A stretch of DNA of 5,899 nucleotides from assembly GCA_018399455.1 (NCBI GenBank), contig JAGYOT010000135.1:1-5899 (forward strand), written 5' to 3'. Each line of letters opens with the position of its first letter. The first letter of the stretch is position 1. Positions 1 to 5,899 of this stretch are shown piece after piece. The notes under the pieces were generated by a model that had not been told where the DNA came from, searched no databases, and was given only the letters and a program-made list of their open reading frames with translations. Position numbers and translations under genes: made by a program. Source of the stretch: Desulfobacterales bacterium (GTDB taxonomy: Bacteria > Desulfobacterota > Desulfobacteria > Desulfobacterales > Desulfosalsimonadaceae).

Positions 1-1
1 G

Positions 2-154
2 CATGGTCCAAACGCCTATCGCCTTCTGCTTGAAGGTGAAGCATACCGACACGCCACACCGGCAAGGGGGAGAGGCTTCAACCGGTCCGCGCCTATGCGG
101 ACGAAGGTCAATAACAAGGGAAAAAACCATGGCATTAACCTTCAAAAAACGTGA
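2..154 (+). CDS. possible C-terminal tail of ExbB/MotA-TolQ-ExbB family protein (partial, uncertain)
   Basis: An open frame enters from the left edge and stops at TGA 152-154, overlapping the exbD start by 26 nt. Its first residues (HGPNAYRLLLEGEAYR) loosely resemble the amphipathic end of an ExbB proton-channel subunit, and exbB normally sits directly before exbD. The rest is a basic, low-complexity tail with no recognisable motif. A competing reading is the frame starting at base 1, which stops at 31-33 and would leave about 95 nt before exbD. The upstream neighbour is inferred mainly from gene order; the sequence shown is too short to decide. Confidence 0.3.
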   Translation, partial: HGPNAYRLLLEGEAYRHATPARGRGFNRSAPMRTKVNNKGKNHGINLQKT

Positions 155-536
155 CCGTTACGCGATCCAGGCCCCGCTCACCCCTCTTATCGACATCGTC
201 TTCATGCTGCTGATCTATTTCCTTCTGACCACCAATTTCATGGTTGACGAGGGCATCAAGGTGAAGCTCCCCCAGGCCAAGGCCTCCGCCCCGCAGGTGC
301 AGAAGGAAATCACCATCTACGTGGACGAAAACGGCAAGGCTTACCTGATGGATCAGCCGGTTGCGCTTGATCAGTTGTTTACCCGGCTCAGACAGATGAT
401 CGGAGACGAGAAGGACCGGCTGGTGGTGGTCAAATCCGACCGGCGGGTGATTTTAAACAAGGCGGTCAAGGTGATGGATATCGCCAAAGCCGCAGGGGCC
501 GGAAGGCTTTGCCTGGCCACGGAAAAGGATTTTTGA
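129..536 (+). CDS. exbD: ExbD, biopolymer transport protein (TonB energy transduction)
   Basis: ExbD is the single-span inner-membrane partner of ExbB. Together they use the proton-motive force to energise TonB. The 135-aa product has the family layout: a short basic cytoplasmic N-terminus (residues 1-15), then TPLIDIVFMLLIYFLLTTNF as the membrane helix (about 18-37), carrying the conserved membrane Asp (D22) that corresponds to the proton-path Asp of E. coli ExbD. A periplasmic alpha/beta domain follows, with ITIYVDENG, LVVVKSDRRV and VMDIAKAAGAGRL. The length is normal. The frame is open back to base 3, but the ATG at 129 is chosen because AAGGGA lies just upstream and the family starts here. 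It ends in TGA, three bases before the tonB GTG, so the two genes are almost certainly co-transcribed and translationally coupled. Confidence 0.93.
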   Translation: MALTFKKRDRYAIQAPLTPLIDIVFMLLIYFLLTTNFMVDEGIKVKLPQAKASAPQVQKEITIYVDENGKAYLMDQPVALDQLFTRLRQMIGDEKDRLVVVKSDRRVILNKAVKVMDIAKAAGAGRLCLATEKDF

Positions 537-539
537 CCC

Positions 540-1214
540 GTGGCGGCGGAAACGGACAAAAAACAGCCCAACTGGCTCCTCCGGGCCATGATTGCGGTTT
601 CCCTGGGACTTCATCTGATCATTTTTCTTCACATTGCAGGCATTTACCGGTCCCAGGCGCTTACGGTGATCGAGCTTACGCTAAACAAACAGGAGCCGCA
701 GGCGAGATCCATCCCCAAACCCCGGATGCGGCACAAGACGCCCAAGACCAGCGACGTCAGGAAAATCGATGTCCGCAAGCAACACATCCCGCAGATGAAG
801 ATGGACCCGGTCGATGCGGAGTGCCCGGACAGCATTACAGAGCGAATCGCCATGCCCGACACCTCGGGGCTATCGGCCGGCGTCACGGACTGGCAGCCCG
901 GCGGCGTTGTCTCAAGCGACTATCTGACCCGCGGGGATTACTTTGACATGCTGCGGCTAAAAATCGAGTCCCGCAAAAAATATCCGGAACGTGCCAGAAA
1001 AAAACAGATCGAGGGCCGCGTGGAGGTCGGATTTACACTCGATTCAACCGGGGCGGTCACCGCGGCGGAAGTTGTTCAATCCTCCCGGCACCCGGCCCTC
1101 GACCGGGCGGCCGTTAACGCCGTCAAAGCCGCGGCCCCGTTCCCCCGGCCGCCGTCCAACCTGTTTGAGGGTACGCTTCAGATGACAATTACCATCATAT
1201 TTGAGTTAATGTAG
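540..1214 (+). CDS. tonB: TonB, periplasm-spanning energy transducer
   Basis: TonB carries energy from ExbBD to outer-membrane receptors. The 224-aa product starts at GTG 540, with GGAAAAGGA at 521-529 as the ribosome site; a later ATG at 588-590 is less well placed. The N-terminal anchor is about residues 16-35 and contains SLGLH, the S-x3-H pattern (S21, H25) essential in E. coli TonB. A basic linker (about 50-90) holds few Pro-Lys repeats, so it is compact. The C-terminal domain (about 135-224) is canonical: YPERARKKQIEGRVEV, then DSTGAVTAAEVVQSS, RHPALDRAAVNAVKAAAPFP, and a final beta strand TITIIFELM. It lies three bases after exbD and in the same frame. It is most likely dedicated to the receptor gene downstream. 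Confidence 0.93.
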   Translation: MAAETDKKQPNWLLRAMIAVSLGLHLIIFLHIAGIYRSQALTVIELTLNKQEPQARSIPKPRMRHKTPKTSDVRKIDVRKQHIPQMKMDPVDAECPDSITERIAMPDTSGLSAGVTDWQPGGVVSSDYLTRGDYFDMLRLKIESRKKYPERARKKQIEGRVEVGFTLDSTGAVTAAEVVQSSRHPALDRAAVNAVKAAAPFPRPPSNLFEGTLQMTITIIFELM

Positions 1215-1456
1215 ATGCAATGATCAAGAACCAGCAAGCAACGAAAGGAGGCAGCAAAACAGTTCCAGTGAATAAAACCGACTTGTTTTTAAACAGTTGA
1301 GATGGGAGCAGCCGGAATCCGGCAAGATCACGGGCCGCCCCCACCACCCAGCACTTCCCTCTTTACAGAAGGCAGGCAGTTTTATTTTAACATCCAACCG
1401 CCTTTTGTCAAAGGGGATTTCGCATGTTCAAAATCCCGGAAAAGGAGGATGTTGAG
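1215..1456 (+). other. non-coding leader between tonB and the receptor gene
   Basis: This stretch of about 240 nt holds no convincing gene. A 26-codon open frame (1220-1300, MIKNQQATKGG...) follows tonB but lacks a ribosome site before its ATG. Inside it lies a strong, apparently unused AAAGGAGG (1244-1251), 16 nt before an in-frame GTG at 1268. The octamer AAACAGTT occurs twice (1257-1264 and 1291-1298). A short hairpin GCCGG-AAT-CCGGC lies near 1311-1323 without a T-run, so it is not a typical terminator. A weak promoter-like pair, TTTACA (1362-1367) and TATTTT (1383-1388), has only 15 nt spacing. I see no Fur box and no cobalamin riboswitch core. Confidence 0.5.
1441..1448 (+). promoter_or_regulatory. 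ribosome binding site that sets the receptor start
   Basis: AAAGGAGG lies 8 nt before ATG 1457 and gives a clean signal peptide beginning MLSWRTSQ. An in-frame ATG at 1424 is preceded by AAAGGGG (about 1410-1416), but would put an acidic 11-residue extension in front of the signal peptide. The 1457 start is therefore preferred. Confidence 0.75.
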
Positions 1457-3580
1457 ATGTTATCATGGCGTACCAGCCAATTCGTTTTGTTCTGTTTGAT
1501 CATTCTATGCTTTTCGGCCGCACCGGCAGTCAAGGGATGGGCGCAGGAATCCGAGGCCGAAGACATTGAAAAAATAAATCTGGGCGATGTGACGGTTCAG
1601 GCCGAGGGGCTTCGCGAAAACATTGAAATCAAGCCCGGAGAAATCACCATTAACCTGGAAGACTATAAAAAAGCCGGGGTGCCGCACACTGTACTGGATA
1701 TATTGAAGGATCGGGCCATTATCGATTTCCGGGACGCAAGTGATTTATCCCCCGGCTCAGATGATATCCAGATGCGCGGCTTTGATACCCGGCAGTTCAC
1801 CACCGCTGTGGACGGCCTTGCGGTGCAGAAGCTGGGCGGCCATTGGGGGGGGCATTTTGTGGATTACAGCCTGATTCCCATGGAGCAGATTGAAAGCATT
1901 GAAATCCTGCCCGGTCCCCACAGCGCCCTGTACGAAGGCAAAAGCTTCGGCGGCGTTATCAACATCAAAACCAAAGCGCCGAAAAGACGGGAGACACCCG
2001 AGATCAACTTCAAATCCACGGCCAGCTATGCTTCGCTGGACACATATGACACCTCTTTTACCATGTCCGGGGGCGGGGGCAACATGGATTTTGTTGTTGG
2101 TGTTAAAGACTATCATACCGACGGATACCTGCGAAACAGTGAATACGATCTTTCAACGATTTCCGCCCGTATGGCCTGGCTGCTTCCCAACAACGGGTAC
2201 ATGAGCTTGCTGGGCTCTTATTCGGACAAATCCAACGGCATTGCCTGCGCAAACGATCCGGACGGCAGTTATGACTACGACGGCAGCTATCCCGTCCTTA
2301 GAGAGGACGAAGTCAGCCGCAGGTGGGCGGATCCGGCCACAAACGCATCCAGGGATAAAAAGCCGCATTCCATCCGCTTTAACTGGAAGCAGCCGACTCA
2401 ACTCGGCAATTGGACCTTGAGTGCTTACCGGCTTTATGAAGACCAGAAATACCATGTCGATACATCCGGCGAAGCGCTCGGTGAAAGTGAATGGGCCAGC
2501 TGGGGCGGGAAAATCCAGGATGAGGTTTATATAACCGATGATCACCTGCTAACCTTTGGTTTTGACACCGCCAATCTGGGACGGGGGACCAGCGAGGACA
2601 TTGTCCAGACCTATGGATGGTATCTCCAGGACCAATGGCAGATCACGCCGCGGCTTAGTTTCCGCCCCGGGCTAAGGTATGAAAAAAGCACCATCCTCTG
2701 GAACAATGAGAACTTTCGGACCGGCGGCTATGCCAACCCGGATATTCCCGAAGATTATATTGAAAAAGATTACGATGAAATCATGCCCAAAGCCTTCGCC
2801 ACTTATAGCCTGGACGGTCTGGCAGGGTTTTTGAGAGACACCTCCGTCTCGCTGGGATTGAGTAAAATATGGTCACCCCGTGCCGTCTGCGAGGTCTGAA
2901 CGTGGGGATCAGGGGTCGAGGTCGACCCCACAGATGGATATGGCGTGGACCTTATTTTCCAGCGTCCCGTATGGCGCGATATCATGTTAATGCTCGATTT
3001 TTCTCATTACGAGTTCGACAACTATGTGGTTTGGGGCGATTCCTCAACCGATTACTATAATAACTCACCATGGGGCCGACGGATGGCAGAGCTTGAAGAC
3101 GTAAGCAAGGACGGGGTTGAAATGGAGATCAACGGAGACTTCACCGACAAACTTTCCATGAATATCAGTTTTGCTTATGTGGACTGGAACTATGACGGCC
3201 CGGACGAGGGCTGGGAGGCAATGAGCGCCGACGCCTTGAGCGACCGTGCCAAATTTCGGATCAAATCCGGGGCAACTTACAGTCTTACGGAAAAACTCCA
3301 ATTCCACATGGATTACAAGTACCAGGACAAACAGGAACAGGATGTGATTGATATCATTGACGAAGAGGCGGGAATCTTTGACGTGAGACATGTCAAGATT
3401 GATGCTTACGGGGTCGTGGACATTTCAGCCTCCTATCGCCTTTTTGACCAGTGGAAACGGGTCAGAGACCCCGTCCTCAAGATTTTTGCAAACAATGCCA
3501 CGGACAACGACTATGTCAATGTCAGCGGTTATCCGGCAACAGAGAGGACCTATGGCGTATCACTCAGCATGGCGTTTTAG
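1457..3580 (+). CDS. TonB-dependent outer-membrane receptor with in-frame TGA (candidate selenoprotein)
   Basis: This encodes an outer-membrane beta-barrel receptor that imports a ligand using TonB. Residues 1-30 are a signal peptide (MLSWRTSQFVLFCLIILCFS, then a site near GWAQ). GDVTVQA (43-49) is a plausible TonB box. The plug domain shows IQMRGFDTRQF, AVDGL, IESIEILPGPHSALYEGK and GGVINIKTK (to about 173). The barrel follows and ends at ANNATDNDYVN and YGVSLSMAF, with the C-terminal Phe recognised by the BAM complex. Codon 481 (2897-2899) is TGA in the same frame; translation through it gives 707 residues, a usual receptor length. The sequence after TGA (GVEVDPTDGYGVDLIFQRPV) is the expected barrel continuation, with no frameshift and no decay. 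Cys478 precedes it as C-E-V-TGA. A SECIS-like hairpin follows. If TGA is a true stop, the product would be a 480-aa barrel fragment without the last strands, and the gene would be a pseudogene. The substrate is not identifiable; neighbours point to a metal or metal-tetrapyrrole. Confidence 0.88.
2897..2899 (+). other. in-frame TGA, candidate selenocysteine codon
   Basis: The codons read Pro-Arg-Ala-Val-Cys-Glu-Val-TGA-Thr-Trp-Gly-Ser-Gly. The stop lies in the C-terminal third of the receptor, in a segment where related receptors carry a conserved stretch leading into D-P-x-x-G-x-G. The arrangement is C-x-x-U if decoded as selenocysteine, a pattern common in redox or metal-binding selenoproteins. 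A mutated Cys (TGC/TGT) or Trp (TGG) codon would also be one base away. Confidence 0.55.
2912..2929 (+). promoter_or_regulatory. SECIS-like stem-loop just after the in-frame TGA
   Basis: GGGGTCGAGGTCGACCCC is a perfect inverted repeat. As RNA it can form GGGGUC/GACCCC (6 bp) closing the loop GAGGUC, or 7 bp closing AGGU. It begins 12 nt after the TGA, with the loop 18-19 nt after it. From memory, in E. coli fdhF the upper stem begins 11 nt after UGA and has the apical loop AGGUCU, whose GU is contacted by SelB; the shared AGGUC loop and the spacing are striking. The bulged U of the E. coli element is absent here. An alternative pairing, GTGGGG (2902-2907) with CCCCAC (2926-2931), competes for the same C run. 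Confidence 0.55.
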
Positions 3581-3695
3581 CCAAGGTGATGAAATGTGAA
3601 GAGGAGGAGGAGAAGCCAAGCAGTTCCGGCGACACGGGCGACGCTTGTTTTATCCAAACATTATTGAACTGACAACAAATAAAGGAAAAATATCA

Positions 3696-4574
3696 ATGAA
3701 CAAGACGATACGCGATTTCAGAAGGTTTTTTATCGTAATCCTCTCTGGCCTGTTGCTGCTTATGCCGCAGGTTGGCAGCACGGCTGCAAAAACCGACACC
3801 CGGCTCTACCTGGTCAGCACCGGCAACGGCGACCCGGACACCATCACCTTGAAAGCGGTCAACACGATCCGGGATTCGGATATTGTTTTCTGTCATGAGC
3901 GCCTCCGGAACAAATTCCCCGATCTGCTTGAGGGCAAGGAAATTCATGACCCGGGGTTCGGGATTTTTGCCGTCTACGGCAAATCCAAATCACAGTTTAA
4001 AATGAACAAGCGTTTTGATTATGACGAAAAAATGGCGCGGTTCGAAAAAATCAACCGGATTATCCGCGATGCCGTCAAAGCCGGCAAGACCGTGTCGGTC
4101 CTGTGCAGCGGGGATCCGACCATTTACGGGCCGAACATGTGGTACATGGAGGCGTTTGAAGACCTCAACCCGGACATCGTAACCGGTGTCAGCTGCTTCA
4201 ATGCCGCCAATGCCGCGCTTAAGAAGGGCATCACTTCAGGCATCAAGGCCCATTCCGTCATTCTCACCGCCACCTTCGGCCGGGAGGACTATGACGGGCC
4301 GGACAGTATTGAAAAACTGGCCAGCCATCAGGCCACAATGGCCTTTTTCACCATGTTCATGAACATGGAAGCCGTGGTCGAAAAGCTGAAAACCCATTAT
4401 CCGGCGGACACGCCGGTGGCCGTTGTAAGCCATGCCGGCTACCGGGATAAGGAGCAGGTCATTGTGGCAACGCTCGATACCATACTTGACAAAATCAGGG
4501 GCCGGGAAACCGGCTTTGAATATATGCTCTATGTTGGGGATTTTCTGGCAAACCGGTACGAAACAACCAATTAA
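3696..4574 (+). CDS. tetrapyrrole (corrin/porphyrin) methylase family protein with signal peptide
   Basis: The 292-aa product belongs to the SAM-dependent tetrapyrrole methylase family (CobM/CbiF-like; the exact subfamily is unclear). Family motifs are intact: LYLVSTGNGDPDTITLKA (about 37-54, the G-x-G-D-P loop), VSVLCSGDPTIYGP (133-146, SAM site), TGVSCFNAANAAL (163-175) and TPVAVVSHAGYRDKEQVIVATL (239-260). Unusually, residues 1-31 form an export signal: a basic start MNKTIRDFRRFF, a hydrophobic core IVILSGLLLLM, and a likely signal-peptidase site near GSTAA. The RRFFI segment (9-13) loosely fits a twin-arginine motif but lacks the usual preceding Ser/Thr. Ordinary family members are cytoplasmic. 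The start at ATG 3696 has AAAGGA at 3681-3686; an in-frame TTG at 3645 is less likely. It lies 115 nt after the receptor and 30 nt before the NikM-like gene. A periplasmic or membrane-anchored tetrapyrrole-handling role is inferred. Confidence 0.85.
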   Translation: MNKTIRDFRRFFIVILSGLLLLMPQVGSTAAKTDTRLYLVSTGNGDPDTITLKAVNTIRDSDIVFCHERLRNKFPDLLEGKEIHDPGFGIFAVYGKSKSQFKMNKRFDYDEKMARFEKINRIIRDAVKAGKTVSVLCSGDPTIYGPNMWYMEAFEDLNPDIVTGVSCFNAANAALKKGITSGIKAHSVILTATFGREDYDGPDSIEKLASHQATMAFFTMFMNMEAVVEKLKTHYPADTPVAVVSHAGYRDKEQVIVATLDTILDKIRGRETGFEYMLYVGDFLANRYETTN

Positions 4575-4604
4575 TGATACAAGCCAAAAAAGGAGTCTTA
4601 CCAA

Positions 4605-5363
4605 ATGAAAAACTACGTTTTCATGATGATTTTCGGACTTTTTTGTTTCTGCTTTGCCGCATCCGCCCAGGCGCACATGCTGTGGCTCATTCCGGACAAG
4701 CCCGCGCCGGATCCGGGAGAAACCGTAACCCTTACCATCGGCTTCGGGCACCACTTTCCGGACGACAAAATGGAAAAAGAAGGCCGGCTTAAACGCGTTT
4801 ATGCCATTGCCCCGGACGGCAGCGAAGTGGCCTGTCAGGCACTCTCGCCCTGCACCTACATCTTTACCCCGCAACAGGAGGGCACTTACTGGCTGTTTGC
4901 CGCCTTAAAACCCGGTTTTGTCTCCAACACGACGAGCGGCCGAAAGCTCGGCAACAAGCAAACCCTGGAGAACGTGGTATCCTGCTCAGCCTTCCGGATG
5001 TCGGGCATGACCAGCATCCGCTGCGGTAAAGGAGAATGGGAGCAGGCCGGGGGCGGCGCGTTTGATCTGGAACTGGTGCCTGTGGCCGATCCGGCTGGTA
5101 AGAAAAAAGACGATACCATCGCGCTCAAGGTGATATTCCAGGGAGAGCCGCTTGCCGGGGCATCTGTTACGCCGGCGCCCGCAAAACACGATCATCATCA
5201 TGATTCCCCGGCGGCTGTTGAAACCAATGCGGAGGGCATCGCCCGGGTCAAGCTTAACGCGGGCGGCCCCTGGATGTTTACCGCCAGACACGACAGCCCG
5301 TACCCGAAAAAGGATCTTTGTGATTCCTATTTCTACTGCACGACCCTGACGCTTGGCTTTTAA
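4605..5363 (+). CDS. DUF4198 / NikM-like periplasmic metal-uptake protein
   Basis: This 252-aa secreted protein resembles the DUF4198 family, which includes NikM-like proteins associated with nickel or cobalt uptake and often sits beside TonB receptors. Residues 1-23 are a signal peptide ending ASAQA. Cleavage would leave H24 as the mature N-terminus (HMLWLIPDKP), as is typical for the family and a possible metal ligand. An Ig-like beta domain follows, with VTLTIGFGHHFPDD (41-54) and EGTYWLFAALKPGF (92-105). A second Ig-like region (about 170-252) has DDTIALKVIFQGEPLAGASV and GIARVKLNAGGPWMFTARHD. Between its first strands lies the cluster KHDHHHD (194-200). The mature protein has six Cys (77, 83, 127, 140, 239, 245), probably disulfides. 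AAAAAAGGAG at 4585-4594 gives good initiation. It is co-directional with the methylase homologue, so the two are probably in one operon. Confidence 0.85.
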   Translation: MKNYVFMMIFGLFCFCFAASAQAHMLWLIPDKPAPDPGETVTLTIGFGHHFPDDKMEKEGRLKRVYAIAPDGSEVACQALSPCTYIFTPQQEGTYWLFAALKPGFVSNTTSGRKLGNKQTLENVVSCSAFRMSGMTSIRCGKGEWEQAGGGAFDLELVPVADPAGKKKDDTIALKVIFQGEPLAGASVTPAPAKHDHHHDSPAAVETNAEGIARVKLNAGGPWMFTARHDSPYPKKDLCDSYFYCTTLTLGF

Positions 5364-5411
5364 GCGGATCTCCGCGTATATACGGTTAATCAAGAAAGGC
5401 AAACGCGCAAC
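5364..5411 (+). promoter_or_regulatory. spacer with two adjacent palindromes before the permease
   Basis: GCGGATCTCCGC (5364-5375) is immediately followed by the 10-bp palindrome CGTATATACG (5375-5384). No T-run follows, so this is not a standard intrinsic terminator. It could be an operator or a weak promoter region for the permease, but the evidence is short. AAGAAAGG (5392-5399) is the ribosome site for ATG 5412, with a somewhat long 12-nt spacing. Confidence 0.25.
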
Positions 5412-5899
5412 ATGAAAAACAGTTTTAACGGAGACGGGCTGAAACGGGAAATCGGGCTTTTCTCAGCAACCGTGCTGGTAATCGCCAACATGGTGGGTAC
5501 CGGCATTTTTGCCACTTCCGGCTACATTATGACAGAGGTCAACCGCCCCCTGACTCTGCTTTTATGCTGGCTTTTCGGGGGCATCTTCGCCCTGTGCGGG
5601 GCCCTCTGCTACGGTGAACTGGGCGCCCGATTTCCCCGTGCCGGCGGAGAATATGTATTCCTTCGCGAGAGCTTCGGAAAACCCATGGGCTTTCTATCCG
5701 GATGGATATCCCTTATTGTGGGGTTTTCAGCACCCATCGCCGCGGCGGCCATCGCGTTTGCCACCTATTTGTTCCACTCCTGCGGCCTTGAACCGGGTGC
5801 CGGCAGGGTGATTTCGCTTTTCGGCATCCGCCTGGCAACCGTCTCCTGGCTCAACCTGAGTGCAACGGCGGCAATTATCCTGTTCTCCCTGATTCTCAA
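5412..5899 (+). CDS. APC-family amino-acid permease, N-terminal part (truncated by window end)
   Basis: This is an inner-membrane amino-acid/polyamine/organocation transporter. The first 162 codons are visible; no stop is reached before the window ends. The start of helix 1 is AATVLVIANMVGTGIF-like: residues 19-33 include the unwound substrate-binding motif G-T-G-I-F (29-33). The second signature, YGELGARFPRAGGEYVFLRE (67-86), is the usual cytosolic loop after helix 2. Further hydrophobic segments lie at about 48-66, 92-120 and 140-162. The substrate cannot be told from this portion. It follows the NikM-like gene by 48 nt on the same strand, so it could be in the same operon, but no functional link to Ton uptake is evident. 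Confidence 0.9.
   Translation, partial: MKNSFNGDGLKREIGLFSATVLVIANMVGTGIFATSGYIMTEVNRPLTLLLCWLFGGIFALCGALCYGELGARFPRAGGEYVFLRESFGKPMGFLSGWISLIVGFSAPIAAAAIAFATYLFHSCGLEPGAGRVISLFGIRLATVSWLNLSATAAIILFSLIL

Noticed and set aside
534..542. exbD and tonB share a frame, separated only by TGA CCC, so readthrough could make an ExbD-TonB fusion.
   Set aside because: ExbD has its normal length at the TGA, tonB has its own ribosome site and GTG start, no stem-loop follows the TGA, and a fusion would place the TonB anchor in the wrong membrane orientation.
1297..1456. Cobalamin riboswitch before the receptor, suggested by GCCGGAATCCGGC and the G/C-rich stretch.
   Set aside because: The conserved core segments of that riboswitch are not visible. 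A covariance search with the cobalamin family would settle it.
1302..1499. 65-codon frame (MGAAGIRQDHGPPPPPST...) upstream of and overlapping the receptor start.
   Set aside because: It overlaps the receptor signal peptide in another frame, has no ribosome site and no recognisable domain.
2153..2545. Reverse-strand frames of 119-138 codons across the receptor and NikM-like genes.
   Set aside because: They are shadows of well-supported + strand genes, with no family motifs.
2897..2899. Global reassignment of TGA to an amino acid.
   Set aside because: exbD uses TGA as its natural stop at the expected family length, and no other supported gene contains an internal TGA.
2869..3060. A frameshift explanation for the broken receptor gene.
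   Set aside because: The parts before and after TGA 2897-2899 are in exactly the same frame, and the alternative frame (MVTPCRLRGL...) has no receptor features.
4236..4874. Long reverse-strand frame of 212 codons.
   Set aside because: It is antisense to the methylase and NikM-like genes, which both show strong family motifs; it has no recognisable domain of its own and is explained by codon bias.

Overview
The window looks like a chromosomal fragment of a Gram-negative bacterium. All supported genes lie on the + strand, and the energy-transduction parts (ExbD, TonB) serve an outer-membrane receptor. Gene style, codon use and the combination of a Ton cluster, a NikM-like periplasmic protein and an exported tetrapyrrole methylase suggest an anaerobic Desulfobacterota (Desulfobacterales-like) lineage. 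That placement is inference; no marker gene is present.

Layout: a possible tail of exbB (about 2-154, uncertain), exbD (129-536) and tonB (540-1214, GTG start) form a tight operon. A leader region of about 240 nt without a convincing gene (1215-1456) follows. Next comes a TonB-dependent receptor gene (1457-3580). It has a signal peptide, a full plug, a barrel and a terminal Phe, but also an in-frame TGA at 2897-2899. Three more genes follow: a tetrapyrrole (corrin/porphyrin) methylase homologue with a signal peptide (3696-4574), a DUF4198/NikM-like periplasmic protein with a His cluster (4605-5363), and the start of an APC-family amino-acid permease (5412 to the window end, truncated).

The most interesting signal is the TGA inside the receptor gene. 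The frame does not change, and the protein continues through TGA as a normal receptor of 707 codons in total. TGA falls in a C-x-x-stop context (Cys478, codon 481). Twelve nt after it lies a near-perfect hairpin (2912-2929) whose apical loop holds AGGUC. Its position and loop resemble the bacterial SECIS element of E. coli fdhF. The simplest exciting reading is a selenocysteine-containing TonB-dependent receptor with a C-x-x-U motif; a recent nonsense mutation is the main alternative. exbD ends in TGA with its normal family length, so TGA is not globally reassigned.

Together the genes suggest TonB-powered import of a metal or metal-tetrapyrrole across the outer membrane. The periplasmic methylase homologue and the His-rich NikM-like protein would handle the cargo afterwards. 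The cargo is not determined by the sequence. The permease may be an unrelated next gene.
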